A stretch of 64,000 nucleotides of DNA from Paracoccaceae bacterium (GCA_028097405.1 JAOHEK010000011.1:1-64000); one strand, 5' to 3'. Counted from the first letter of the stretch, positions 1 through 8,852 are shown. Translations and numbers: made by a program. The notes: generated by a model from the letters alone, not told the origin.

Positions 1-1
1 A

Positions 2-796
2 ACAGAAGCGCTTAAGAAAATTCGGCAGAATTTTTCTGGTCTTAGAATCGATGCGCCGGATGATCGAATTGGTGAGTTTGTTAGCGTTGAAACGCCATCA
101 CCAGCAACATTGAAATGGACAGGTATAGCGACACTTAAGGCCCTGAATTTCGACATTGGCGGTAAGCCGGGTGCACCGGAGATTTGGGGGCTCGTCCGCC
201 ATCATCTTGCGATGCACAGAGTGCTTTTTCTACATTTTGATGAAGCTCAAGATTTCATTTTGAACCAATCAGGCCGTGAGGCGAACAGTGTCATCAACAC
301 CATCAAAAGCTTGACCCAATGCGAACGATGGCCGGTATCGGTTGTCCTTTCAGGTAACACGGTCTTAGCAGATATCTTGGATAGTGATTTTCAACTTGGG
401 AGGCGTGTCCCGCCTGTCCACTTTGAAAACCTCTCATCGGCGGGAGATACGTCGGATGTGGCAGACATTCTGCAACAATATCTGTCTGCTGCTGATTTGG
501 GTTTTGATATGGAGAGCGGGATAGAGGAATTCATCTCGAGGCTTATCGCCGCTGCCTCAGGTCAACTTGGACTGGTCTTTGAATTTATCTTGGAAGCGAT
601 TTCTTTGGCGTTTGACGCGCAGCGACAGCAGTTGCACCTGTCTGATTTCCAACAGGTCTATCGTGACCGAACGGGATCGGTTGATGGAGCAAATCCATTC
701 ATTGCCGAAGACTATCACGGGATCAATGCCCGAGCCGTTCTTGATGGGAAGTTGACCAAGCAGACTGGTCCTAAAAAATCATGGATGGTGTCATGA
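2..796 (+). CDS. tniB: TniB/TnsC-like transposition ATPase, 5' end outside window
   Basis: AAA+ ATPase that in Tn5053/Tn7-type elements passes target information to the transposase. The reading frame is open from base 2 with no stop, so the ORF-track start at 110 (a TTG) is only the first start-like codon inside a truncated gene. The Walker A region would lie upstream. Visible are a Walker B-like LHFDEAQDF stretch, a following ...VVLSGNTVLADIL sensor-1-like segment, and then RRVPPVHFENL. The last codons overlap the next gene in an ATGA junction, as is usual in tniB-tniQ pairs. The DNA looks more AT-rich than the PGC, which fits a mobile origin. Family assignment rests on motifs and gene order; tnsC or a generic AAA ATPase are alternative names. 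Confidence 0.72.
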   Translation, partial: TEALKKIRQNFSGLRIDAPDDRIGEFVSVETPSPATLKWTGIATLKALNFDIGGKPGAPEIWGLVRHHLAMHRVLFLHFDEAQDFILNQSGREANSVINTIKSLTQCERWPVSVVLSGNTVLADILDSDFQLGRRVPPVHFENLSSAGDTSDVADILQQYLSAADLGFDMESGIEEFISRLIAAASGQLGLVFEFILEAISLAFDAQRQQLHLSDFQQVYRDRTGSVDGANPFIAEDYHGINARAVLDGKLTKQTGPKKSWMVS

Positions 797-2586
797 CAAC
801 ACCCAGACTGGGTCTCACGCTCTCGATCGGCCAATATGAACCGGCGATTGCCTACGCTTCACGTCTAGCAAGACTGAATGGGTGCACCAGCCTCTGGTCG
901 TTTTGCATGTTAATGGGGATATCAGCGGTGAAGCTGGGGCAGGGAGACTCCGTTGAAATTGAGAAACTCTCTCACATTTCCGGCACCTCGATCGTGGATC
1001 TGGAACGCTTCTCGATGAAGACGGTGACAAGGGCAACTCGGAGTATTGGTGGTCAAGTGTTTCCGAACAAAGCCATTAAGATTCAAACACAGCACATCTG
1101 TCCGGCGTGCATTTTAGACCAGATCGATAATCGTGAGGCGTATTATGGCGCGTCCGACGTGTTCTGGTACTGCGATTTTGTTCGAACATGCCCAAAGCAT
1201 AACTTGTTGCTTGTACCACTCTGTGAAGATCAAACTGGTTGGTTTCCTTATGATTTTGCGGCCCGGCTTTGTCAGTCTCGTCCGGATAAGAACGCCTTGC
1301 TCAATTTAATGGTTTCAGCTCCGACAGACCTAGACCAGTTCTCAATCGCTTCCTTTTCTGGTGTCCGCCATCAGTCGTGGCTAAAGGACTGCGATGCCTA
1401 TGCTGTTTCTCGTGCAAGCGAAAAGCTTGGATGTACGATGCGAGGCCTTCGATCGGTCAAGGGGTTGTCACGCGCCCAGCTTGCATACTATTCGGATCTT
1501 GGGTTTCACGCTCTTTCAGCTGGGCCTGAAGCATTCGCGCAGGTGTTAAATGACCGTGTAAAAGATCAGGCAGGTCGTGGAGTGGGACAGACTTTTGGCA
1601 TCTTCCACATCTTCTTAAATAGCCCAACAGGTCGTGGGCTACCGCAGGTGCGGGATGTGCTTCGAACAACCATCATTGAGAATTTTTTGGTTGAACCGGG
1701 TGACACGGTGCTCGGTGAAATATGCACTCAGCGTAGATACCATTCATTGCAATCGGCAGCCGACGAAGTGGGCCTTCATCCGATTAAGGTCGCAAGTGTT
1801 TTGCGTGCTGCGGGTCTCTTGCCCAGTGAAACTAAATCAAAGCCAATGCTAATTGAAGCGGAGCGTTGCAGCTTCATGCTGCAAAAACTGTCGACGGCTG
1901 TGTTTACAAAGGATGCCATCAGATTTCTGGGAATGCCTTGGCGGCATCTGGTCAAGGTGAAGGACGCTGGCTTAATCTCACCAATAAACCCAGCCTGTGG
2001 AGGAAACTATCTGTTCTGCCAGAATGAGTTAACTAGACTACGGAACGAAATGTGCCAAAACGGTGTTGCCCTGAGCGAGACAAGCGAAGACTTGGTGCCG
2101 ATCTACAAGGCGGCCAATCAAGCAGTATGTGGCATTGCAGAAGTCGTAAAACTTCTCGTTTCGAGTGACCTCAAAAACGTAGGATTGATAAACGGGGATC
2201 ATGGTTTCGACGCCATTCGTGTAGATCCGATCGAGGTATTCAAAGCGTTGCCGTCTTACAAAGACGTGACCGCGGCCATGACGCGGGAAGAATTGCTAAC
2301 CTATTTTGGCGTATGCAAAACAACAGTGGCATTTCTCATAAGAGAAGGACATTTTGACGAATTTCGTACTCGTTGTCGAAAGTCGCGGAAAGTGCGGTCG
2401 TACATCACGAATGAAAGTGTTGGCCGGTTTTCCCAAAAGTACATCAGCCTAAGAAACTTAGCGTTACATCTTGGAGTTAACTCGACAAGATTGAGCTTTA
2501 GCTTGGAGGTCAAGGAACTTTACGAATTACCGGTTCCAGAACGATGTCGGGGACGATTTTTCAGACGCGCGGATGTTTTAGTTTAG
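793..2586 (+). CDS. tniQ: TniQ-family transposition targeting protein
   Basis: TniQ/TnsD-type protein, the DNA-binding target selector of Tn7-like and Tn5053-like transposons. The start was placed at ATG 793 (MTTPRLGLTL), which overlaps the tniB stop; the track start at 781 adds four residues. The N-terminal third carries a typical zinc-binding pattern: a CPAC pair near residue 100 and, about 30 residues on, a C-x2-H in the segment RTCPKHNLLL. The remaining ~400 residues include several helix-turn-helix-like stretches (for example around SLQSAADEVGLHPIKVASVL), more like long TnsD-type than short TniQ forms. At about 597 aa it is longer than Tn5053 TniQ. No transposase (tniA/tnsB) is visible; it should lie to the left of the window. 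Confidence 0.75.
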   Translation: MTTPRLGLTLSIGQYEPAIAYASRLARLNGCTSLWSFCMLMGISAVKLGQGDSVEIEKLSHISGTSIVDLERFSMKTVTRATRSIGGQVFPNKAIKIQTQHICPACILDQIDNREAYYGASDVFWYCDFVRTCPKHNLLLVPLCEDQTGWFPYDFAARLCQSRPDKNALLNLMVSAPTDLDQFSIASFSGVRHQSWLKDCDAYAVSRASEKLGCTMRGLRSVKGLSRAQLAYYSDLGFHALSAGPEAFAQVLNDRVKDQAGRGVGQTFGIFHIFLNSPTGRGLPQVRDVLRTTIIENFLVEPGDTVLGEICTQRRYHSLQSAADEVGLHPIKVASVLRAAGLLPSETKSKPMLIEAERCSFMLQKLSTAVFTKDAIRFLGMPWRHLVKVKDAGLISPINPACGGNYLFCQNELTRLRNEMCQNGVALSETSEDLVPIYKAANQAVCGIAEVVKLLVSSDLKNVGLINGDHGFDAIRVDPIEVFKALPSYKDVTAAMTREELLTYFGVCKTTVAFLIREGHFDEFRTRCRKSRKVRSYITNESVGRFSQKYISLRNLALHLGVNSTRLSFSLEVKELYELPVPERCRGRFFRRADVLV

Positions 2587-2604
2587 ATCCATTTTTAGAT
2601 TTTC

Positions 2605-2631
2605 GAGGCCGGTTTACCGGCCTCTCTTTTT
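2605..2631 (+). terminator. Rho-independent terminator after tniQ
   Basis: A perfect 8-bp stem GAGGCCGG/CCGGCCTC with a TTTA loop is followed directly by TCTTTTT. It lies 19 bases after the tniQ stop and should end transcription of the transposition genes. Confidence 0.9.
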
Positions 2632-2639
2632 GTCGACGT

Positions 2640-2809
2640 GTTGCAACTTAGGTGTCAGTAAGTGGCAAGTTAAGTGTCGCCGATGAGTGGGGGATCAATA
2701 AAATAACGCTTATGTGGTACCCCAAGTTGCACATTAGATGTCATTCCAGACCGCGGTGGAACGACATATAAGGTGAATCTTATTGACGCCAAGTTGCGAG
2801 TTTTTGACA
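2640..2809. mobile_element. Probable right end of a Tn7/Tn5053-like transposon (transposase-site array)
   Basis: Four same-direction ~18-bp repeats sit between the tniQ terminator and bchO: 2640-2657 GTTGCAACTTAGGTGTCA, 2662-2679 GTGGCAAGTTAAGTGTCG, 2726-2743 GTTGCACATTAGATGTCA and 2793-2809 GTTGCGAGTTTTTGACA. The shared form is GTTGC-N3-TTA-RRTGTCA; the last copy is one base short and ends in TGACA. An inverted copy is at 2762-2771. Such irregularly spaced repeats with TGTCA cores are how TnsB/TniA binding sites look at the ends of Tn5053 and CAST-type elements (known biology). That the element ends at about 2809, and that this is its right end, is inference from the gene direction; the other end and the 5-bp target duplication cannot be seen. 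Confidence 0.65.
2730..2775. repeat. Imperfect 19-bp inverted repeat inside the transposon end
   Basis: CACATTAGATGTCATTCCA (2730-2748) and TGGAACGACATATAAGGTG (2757-2775) match at 16 of 19 positions as an inverted repeat around an 8-base centre. It consists of two repeat units of the transposon-end array facing each other. Confidence 0.8.
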
Positions 2810-2966
2810 CCCAACCTGAGACTTTTGTGTAAAACCTTACTGGATGCTCGTTTGCTTCCTTAGGTTTTACCCAGACCAAGTATGCTCAGGCAAGGGGAGC
2901 AAGCAACCTCAATATCAGGCTGAGAACGAGCCCTGCAATAACGCGCTGTATATAAGGCTTTTCAAC

Positions 2967-3827
2967 CTATGCGCCCATAATGCTCAAAGCGTCCAAAACA
3001 TGCGTTGAAATGGCCTGAGCGTCTTCTTCGTGGGCGAGATGCCCCAGTTTGGGGCACATGACCACGTTTGCATTTGGTAAGTTACAGGCCGCCTTGCGCG
3101 ATGTCGCCGACGGTACGGCTTTGTCCATGGCGGAGGCGATCAGTGTGGTAGGAGTGGTGATCTGTGCCAAACGCGCAAGCAGGGGGTCCAACTGCCATTG
3201 CGCCATCATTTGAAGCGTAGAGTGGACGTGGTCGCGTGACGCGATCAGCCTGCGGTACAGGGCAATATCGGCGGCGGGCAGCGTGGATCCCGTACCCTTG
3301 ATGATGCGTGCGACAGCGTTGCCTTGTGACGCGGTTGCACTGAAGAACGATGCGGTCATCGGCAAGGCAGCGATTGTCTTGGCCAGAACGGGAAAAAGGA
3401 CGCCCGCGACCCCGTCAAAATTGCCTAACGCCGCGTTAATACCAATGACGTGTTCGACTGGGCGCAATTCCGACATCCGTAGAGCGATGGCGGCGCCTGC
3501 GGAATGCCCGATGATCGCTTTGGGGTGAAGGTCCTCGGCTTGGCATAGTGCCGTAAGATCTTCTGCCATTGCATCCAAGCCGCAGCGCCGTTGCGCGCCC
3601 AATTGACTAAACCCTTGACCGGGCAGATCGATCGCGATGACGCGGTGCGCCTTGACGAGATAGGGGATCAGGTGTTGCCAGCTATGTGTTGCACCGCCCG
3701 CGCCGTGGATCAGAAGTAAGAGCGGCCCTGTGCCAAGGTCTTGAACATGCCACTTGTGGGGTTTGCACAGGACAAAACGGGAGTGTTGTGTCAGGGGCCA
3801 AGTGGCGTGATCGTGGGCCCAATCCAA
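2967..3827 (-). CDS. bchO: BchO, alpha/beta hydrolase associated with magnesium chelatase
   Basis: BchO lies next to bchID in nearly all proteobacterial PGCs and is thought to help Mg chelation; its exact reaction is unproven. The 286-residue product has an alpha/beta-hydrolase fold: an LLLLIHGAGGATHSW oxyanion-loop segment near residue 36, the nucleophile elbow GHSAGAA near residue 108, and a C-terminal GHLAHEED with the likely catalytic His. The start is TTG (MDWAHDHATWPL); no ATG gives the conserved N-terminus. It starts 3 bases after the bchD stop and is the last gene of crtA-bchI-bchD-bchO. In-frame codons for a hydrophobic peptide follow the TAG stop (see findings). Confidence 0.92.
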   Translation of the reverse strand: MDWAHDHATWPLTQHSRFVLCKPHKWHVQDLGTGPLLLLIHGAGGATHSWQHLIPYLVKAHRVIAIDLPGQGFSQLGAQRRCGLDAMAEDLTALCQAEDLHPKAIIGHSAGAAIALRMSELRPVEHVIGINAALGNFDGVAGVLFPVLAKTIAALPMTASFFSATASQGNAVARIIKGTGSTLPAADIALYRRLIASRDHVHSTLQMMAQWQLDPLLARLAQITTPTTLIASAMDKAVPSATSRKAACNLPNANVVMCPKLGHLAHEEDAQAISTHVLDALSIMGA

Positions 3828-3830
3828 GGG

Positions 3831-5480
3831 TCAGTCTGCCAAGGAGGACGTGATCGCAGCGGACACGCGCTGCGCGTCTGCACGAGGCAGGGGGATGTAA
3901 GTGGCACGCATCGTCTTCGCCAATTGTTGTAATGCTCTTTCGGGCCGTGTTGTGGTGTCGATCACAAGGGCTTCGATATGGTTGGCCAGAATTCTCGCGG
4001 CGGCAGTCTGTGCGTCTTTGGCTGCCAAGACGCGATCAGCGGTGCCGTCCTTGGCAATGTTGGCGCGGCCGTCGGTCAGCAGCACAATCGTCGGCGTCAG
4101 GCCCTTTTGGGCAGCGGTTTGTGCCAACGCCATTGCTGCGGATAGGCCCGAAGCAAGCGGTGTCCCACCGCCGCCCGGCAATGCTGCAAGGCGCTTTTTG
4201 GTTTGGACCAAAGATCGCGTAGGCGGTAACAGAACTTCGGCCTCGGTGCCACGAAACGAAATCAGGGCAACATGATCGCGGCGTGCGTAGGCGTCTGATA
4301 GCAGAAGCTCAACCGCGCCCTTCGCCTCTGCAAGGCGGGCCATTGCGGCAGATCCTGATGCGTCAACTGTGAAGATAAGCAGACGGTCTGACATGCTTTC
4401 ATGACGTTTGTGGCGCAGGTCTGACTGGCGGAAAATGGGACTTGTTCGCGTAGGATCTGCGTTTTTACGCATTGTTTGCCACGGGATCGCAGCGCGTAAA
4501 GTCGCGACAAGGTCGACACGGGCCGCGTTTGCGCGTGCGCCTTGGCGAGCGGGGAGGGGGCGACCGCGCCGATTGCCGGTGCGTTTGGCACCAGACCCAT
4601 TGCCGGTGGCACGTTTGGTAGCGCCAGCGTTCAAACTGGCTAGGATATTGGCGGGCAAGGCGGCCTTGACTGCGTTCAGCAAGATGTCCTTGGGGATAGA
4701 TTGGAGGTCTTGTGACAGTGCGTCGTCTTGTTTCGGCTCCTCGGATGGGGGACTGTCTGGCTCTTGGTGTTGTGGCAACTGGGTCGCGCGGTGCGCATAG
4801 ACGAGGGCCGCAGCGGTTGTCAGGTCCTCTGCCGCGACCGTGGCGCGGCCGTGCAAGGCTGCGTGGGTCTTTGCTGCGCAAAGCGCAAAGGACGGCGCAC
4901 GCATGCTTGAAATCCCGAGACTGACGGCGAGAACAACCAGTTCTTCAAGAGTATTGTCAAGAATTGCAACGTGACGCGCGGCGCGGCGCAGCTTCGGCAA
5001 ATTTGTAGGCAAAACGAAAGGTGCAATATCTGCCAATGCAACGCCGTCGAGCATCACATGGAAGGCCACGCGGTCAGACAGGGCGACCGGCACAGTTTGT
5101 GTGTCCTCAGACCCTTCATCAAGGGCAAGAACTGCATGACTATGGCCTGCATCAAGTGCTTGGGCGATGCGGGCTGAAATCGATGGGTCGAGCCGTTCGG
5201 CCATCGGAAGGACAAACATGGACGGCGGACGATCCAGCAATCCCTTTTGGATCACCAATGCCCCACCGTTGAGGGTGGCAGATAGATCAATATCGCCATC
5301 AAGAACTTGGGCCGTCATATGCGGGTGCAGTTTGACGGACGGGATCGGCAAAGCATCTGCTGCGGCCATCAATGCGTCACGCGCGGGGCTGACGCGAGCC
5401 CGCACGACGATGCCGCCTAGGCTTTGGGGATCAATTGCCAGCAGATTGAGCGCGAGGGTGGCGCGTTCCCACGGGGTCAT
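3831..5480 (-). CDS. bchD: Magnesium chelatase subunit D
   Basis: BchD forms the AAA+ double ring with BchI that drives Mg2+ insertion into protoporphyrin IX by BchH, the first committed step of bacteriochlorophyll synthesis. At 549 aa it is near the family's usual length. The N-terminal half is a degenerate AAA+ domain without a good Walker A. A Pro/Glu/Asp-rich linker (around PQHQEPDSPPSEEPKQ, residues ~235-250) and a basic stretch follow, and then a C-terminal von Willebrand A/integrin-I domain with the MIDAS motif DASGS near residue 375 and a TDGRANI strand. It begins two bases after the bchI stop, so the two are co-translated. Confidence 0.96.
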   Translation of the reverse strand: MTPWERATLALNLLAIDPQSLGGIVVRARVSPARDALMAAADALPIPSVKLHPHMTAQVLDGDIDLSATLNGGALVIQKGLLDRPPSMFVLPMAERLDPSISARIAQALDAGHSHAVLALDEGSEDTQTVPVALSDRVAFHVMLDGVALADIAPFVLPTNLPKLRRAARHVAILDNTLEELVVLAVSLGISSMRAPSFALCAAKTHAALHGRATVAAEDLTTAAALVYAHRATQLPQHQEPDSPPSEEPKQDDALSQDLQSIPKDILLNAVKAALPANILASLNAGATKRATGNGSGAKRTGNRRGRPLPARQGARANAARVDLVATLRAAIPWQTMRKNADPTRTSPIFRQSDLRHKRHESMSDRLLIFTVDASGSAAMARLAEAKGAVELLLSDAYARRDHVALISFRGTEAEVLLPPTRSLVQTKKRLAALPGGGGTPLASGLSAAMALAQTAAQKGLTPTIVLLTDGRANIAKDGTADRVLAAKDAQTAAARILANHIEALVIDTTTRPERALQQLAKTMRATYIPLPRADAQRVSAAITSSLAD

Positions 5481-5482
5481 GA

Positions 5483-6490
5483 TCAGGCGCCCAATGTCTC
5501 TTGTACGATGCGGTCCACGCGTGCGCCTGATCCGGCTTCGTCCAAGGGATCACGCCGGAGGCGGTGCCGTAGGGCAAGTGCTGCTGTAGCGCGGATGTGT
5601 GACGTGGTTAACACCGTATCGTCGCGGAAGGCCGCATAGGCGCGTGCGGCCTTGAGTAGGGTCAATTCACCGCGCAATCCATCGGACCCAAGGTTGATGC
5701 AAAGCTCTGCCACGACATGGAGCGCACTGTCCGGCGTCTTAAGGTCACGGAGCGATTGACGGGCGGTGACAATGCGGTCGCGTAAGGCGGCGTCTTCGGC
5801 CTGCCAGCGCAACATGAAGGCGCTGTGATCGTTCTCATAGGTGTCGCGCCGTTTGATAACTGTGACGCGATCTTCGATATTGGTGGGCGAGACCACGTCG
5901 ACGGACAGACCAAACCGATCTAGCAATTGCGGGCGCAATTCGCCCTCTTCTGGGTTGCCAGAACCGACTAGCACGAAACGTGCGGCGTGACGGATCGAAA
6001 GGCCTTCGCGTTCGACAACGTTTTCACCTGATTGCGCCACATCGAGCAACAGATCGACGATGTGATCTTCGAGCAGGTTCACCTCGTCAATGTAGAGGTA
6101 GCCGCGGTTCGCTTGGGCAAACAGACCCGGCTGAAACGCTTTTTCGCCCTTTGTGAGGGCCTTTTCGATATCGAGCGCGCCTGTCACACGGTCTTCCGAT
6201 GCGCCGAGCGGCAAATCGATGACCGGCGTAGGAACGTCTACTTTGATGATATCGGTGACTTGCGCCCAGTCAGGGCAATCCTCAGGTTGTGCGCTGTTCA
6301 CAGGGCAGGATTTCACGACGCTGATCGGCGGCAGTAACCCTGCAAGCGCCCGCACAGCGGTCGATTTTCCAGTCCCTCGTTCGCCAAAGACCAAGACGCC
6401 ACCGATGGATGGGTCAATCGCGGTCAGGATCATGGCCTGTTTCATCTCCTCTTGGCCAACGATGGCGGAGAATGGGAATGGATGCTTCAT
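5483..6490 (-). CDS. bchI: Magnesium chelatase ATPase subunit I
   Basis: AAA+ ATPase of Mg chelatase, working as a hexameric ring with BchD. The track ORF starts further out, but ATG 6490 (MKHPFPFSAIVGQEEMK) gives the family N-terminus, a 335-aa protein, and an ATGA overlap with the crtA stop. Walker A is GERGTGKST near residue 35. Walker B is YLYIDEVNLLEDH near residue 135, and sensor 1 is the VGSGNPEEGELRPQLLDRFG segment with the arginine finger region. Transcription probably comes from the crtA promoter with its PpsR site. Confidence 0.97.
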   Translation of the reverse strand: MKHPFPFSAIVGQEEMKQAMILTAIDPSIGGVLVFGERGTGKSTAVRALAGLLPPISVVKSCPVNSAQPEDCPDWAQVTDIIKVDVPTPVIDLPLGASEDRVTGALDIEKALTKGEKAFQPGLFAQANRGYLYIDEVNLLEDHIVDLLLDVAQSGENVVEREGLSIRHAARFVLVGSGNPEEGELRPQLLDRFGLSVDVVSPTNIEDRVTVIKRRDTYENDHSAFMLRWQAEDAALRDRIVTARQSLRDLKTPDSALHVVAELCINLGSDGLRGELTLLKAARAYAAFRDDTVLTTSHIRATAALALRHRLRRDPLDEAGSGARVDRIVQETLGA

Positions 6491-7188
6491 GCGGTGTCCA
6501 ATTGTTGTAGTGGCGAGGTTCCGCCCCACGTGCCGGTATCAGACAGAAGGGCAAAGCGGGCATAGAGTTCTTCGTTGAACCAGCCGTCTGCCCTGACTGC
6601 TTTGATCGCGTCAGCATGCGGGCCGGTTCGGGCGAAATTATGCATCGTGGCGGCGTCAGGCCAGATAGAGAAGGTGACTTGGTGCAGCCAAGGAATTTCG
6701 CCGATACCAATTTTGAAGATAACGTTTGGGTCGCGACCAATAACGGCGGAAATGTTTGGGACGCGGCGCCAGAATTTGGTCAAGATGCTCGGCTTGATCG
6801 TTGCACGGGTGATGGCGGCAAGTGGGCCAGTCGTGTCTTGTTTTGAGGCAGTAAAGGGGGTTTGCCCTGACCATGCTCCGCGCACGGTGTCGGTGGCCAT
6901 AAGGACAGTCCAGGTTTCCGCAGCTTGTGCGCGATACCGCTGGAAGATCTGGGTGTCTTGGGCCGCTTTTGCTGATTTGGCATCGGGCCATGTTGCAAGC
7001 ACTGCGTAGACGGCGGTGTTTGGGATGGGGGTGAAACCTTCGCCGGAGCCAGACCCGCAGAGTTTCCAAAAACCGATATGTGGGATGCGCGAAAGGGGAC
7101 CGCGTGCGCGGCCCATCATCGAAAAAGCCCAAAGCCGGGACCGCAATGACCCAAACCGGAAGAAACTAAGACTGACGACCTGCGTCAT
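6487..7188 (-). CDS. crtA: Spheroidene monooxygenase CrtA
   Basis: CrtA adds the 2-keto group that turns spheroidene into spheroidenone under oxygen, the final step of the spheroidene branch and typical of aerobic roseobacters. The start was set at ATG 7188 (MTQVVSLSFFRF), with GGGGAG about 11 bases upstream; this gives 233 aa, close to the family length. Conserved stretches are SLSFFRFGSLRSRLWAFSMMGRAR near the N-terminus, GSGSGEGFTPIPN, and a C-terminal DGWFNEELYARF. It is the first gene of the leftward crtA-bchI-bchD-bchO unit. Its start is 21 bases from a TGT-N12-ACA operator shared with divergent crtI. Confidence 0.94.
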   Translation of the reverse strand: MTQVVSLSFFRFGSLRSRLWAFSMMGRARGPLSRIPHIGFWKLCGSGSGEGFTPIPNTAVYAVLATWPDAKSAKAAQDTQIFQRYRAQAAETWTVLMATDTVRGAWSGQTPFTASKQDTTGPLAAITRATIKPSILTKFWRRVPNISAVIGRDPNVIFKIGIGEIPWLHQVTFSIWPDAATMHNFARTGPHADAIKAVRADGWFNEELYARFALLSDTGTWGGTSPLQQLDTA

Positions 7189-7208
7189 TGTTGGATTACT
7201 CCCCAATG

Positions 7209-7226
7209 TGTAAATCTACACTGACA
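7209..7226. promoter_or_regulatory. PpsR/CrtJ operator, crtA side
   Basis: TGTAAATCTACACTGACA fits TGT-N12-ACA. It lies just upstream of crtA and is paired with 7265-7282, 56 bp centre to centre, across the crtA/crtI divergent promoter. Confidence 0.8.
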
Positions 7227-7264
7227 CATATTGCTTGCATTGGGAAGGGATGCTGAATTAGAAT

Positions 7265-7282
7265 TGTAAGGTAAAGTTTACA
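7265..7282. promoter_or_regulatory. PpsR/CrtJ operator, crtI side
   Basis: TGTAAGGTAAAGTTTACA fits TGT-N12-ACA with near-perfect TGTAA/TTTACA arms. It ends 19 bases before the crtI ATG and is the second half of the crtA/crtI pair. Confidence 0.85.
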
Positions 7283-7301
7283 TATTTTGAATCGGGTGGC
7301 T

Positions 7302-8852
7302 ATGACAAATCCTTCAGTGGACAACTCTGTACCGAACAATCGCGCGATTGTCATTGGCGCGGGCCTTGGCGGGTTGGCGGCGGCGATGCGGCTGGGGGCA
7401 AAGGGGTACACAGTCACTGTGTTGGACAAGCTGGATCGGGCTGGTGGGCGCGGATCGTCGATCACTCAAGACGGTCACCGCTTTGATCTGGGCCCGACGA
7501 TTGTGACGGTGCCGCATGTGTTTGAAAAGCTGTGGGCCGATTGTGGCTACGACTTTCACCGGGCTGTCGATCTGCGCCCGCTTGAACCGTTCTATGAGGT
7601 TCGCTGGCCAGATGGATCAACCTTCGCGGCCAGTTCTGAAGATGATAAGATGGTGGCCGAAGTTGCGCGGCTCAGCCCAACCGATGTGGCCGGCTTCAAG
7701 CGGTTCTTGACGGACGCCGAGGCGCGGTATGTTGTGGGTTTTGACGGCATGGTGGCCAAGCCGATGCACCGCTTATGGGAAACCATCAAGGTTTTGCCGA
7801 AGTTTGTGCAGCTTCGTGCGGATCGGTCGATCTACGGATTGGCGGCGGCGCGGGTTAAGGACGAACGCTTGCGCATGGCGCTGTCGTTCCATCCGCTGTT
7901 CATAGGTGGCGACCCAATGCACGTGACGTCGATCTATGCGCTGGTGGCGCATCTCGAAAAAACTTACGGCGTCCATTACGCCATGGGCGGGGTGCAGGCG
8001 ATTGCCGATGCCATGGCGGATGTGGTGCGCAGCCAAGGTGGTGTGATAAAACACGACACCGTTGCCGATGAAATTATCGTAGAGGGTGGTGCGGCCAAGG
8101 CCGTTCGTCTTGACAATGGTGAAGAGCTGGAAGCGCCCTTGATCGTCAGCAATGCGGATGCGGGTCATACCTACGACCATCTTTTGCGCAATCATCGGAA
8201 ACGACGTTGGACGCCTGCGAAGATAGGGCGCAAGCAGTGGTCCATGGGGCTGTATGTTTGGTACTTTGGCACTAATGGCACCGCTGGGAAATGGGCTGAT
8301 GTCGGGCATCATACGATCATCAATGGGCCGCGCTACAACGGATTGCTGCGCGATATTTTCATGAAGGGCAAACTGTCGGATGACATGAGCCTTTACGTGC
8401 ACAGGCCTAGCGTCACTGATCCGACAGCTGCGCCGAAAGGGGACGATACATTCTACGTTTTGTCACCCGTGCCGCATTTGGGCTGGGACACCGCGGTTGA
8501 TTGGAAAACCGAAGAACCAATCTACCGCGCCAAGGTTGCAGCAGAGATCGCAAAGATCATGCCAGGGTTTCAGGATGATATCGTGACAGAGACTGTGTTC
8601 ACGCCAGAGACATTCCGCGACAGGTATCTAAGCCCGCATGGCTGTGGTTTTTCTCTAGAGCCACGCATTTTGCAAAGCGCGTGGTTTCGTCCGCACAACG
8701 TAAGCGAAGAAGCCCGTGGGCTTTATCTGGTGGGTGCTGGCACACATCCGGGGGCTGGGCTGCCGGGGGTTGTATCCAGCGCTGAGGTGCTTGCGAAGCT
8801 GGTGCCCGACATGCCCGCGATGACAATGACAACACGGTTGGCTGCAGAATGA
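7302..8852 (+). CDS. crtI: Phytoene desaturase CrtI
   Basis: FAD-dependent desaturase converting phytoene to neurosporene in the spheroidene pathway. ATG 7302 (MTNPSVDNS) was chosen over the TTG at 7287, which falls too close to the PpsR operator; the product is 516 aa. An N-terminal dinucleotide-binding fold (AIVIGAGLGGLAAAMRLGAKG, then the VLDKLDRAGGR loop) and the C-terminal signature YLVGAGTHPGAGLPGVVSSAEV identify the family. Its stop overlaps the crtB start (ATGA). Divergent from crtA across a pair of PpsR sites. Confidence 0.96.
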   Translation: MTNPSVDNSVPNNRAIVIGAGLGGLAAAMRLGAKGYTVTVLDKLDRAGGRGSSITQDGHRFDLGPTIVTVPHVFEKLWADCGYDFHRAVDLRPLEPFYEVRWPDGSTFAASSEDDKMVAEVARLSPTDVAGFKRFLTDAEARYVVGFDGMVAKPMHRLWETIKVLPKFVQLRADRSIYGLAAARVKDERLRMALSFHPLFIGGDPMHVTSIYALVAHLEKTYGVHYAMGGVQAIADAMADVVRSQGGVIKHDTVADEIIVEGGAAKAVRLDNGEELEAPLIVSNADAGHTYDHLLRNHRKRRWTPAKIGRKQWSMGLYVWYFGTNGTAGKWADVGHHTIINGPRYNGLLRDIFMKGKLSDDMSLYVHRPSVTDPTAAPKGDDTFYVLSPVPHLGWDTAVDWKTEEPIYRAKVAAEIAKIMPGFQDDIVTETVFTPETFRDRYLSPHGCGFSLEPRILQSAWFRPHNVSEEARGLYLVGAGTHPGAGLPGVVSSAEVLAKLVPDMPAMTMTTRLAAE

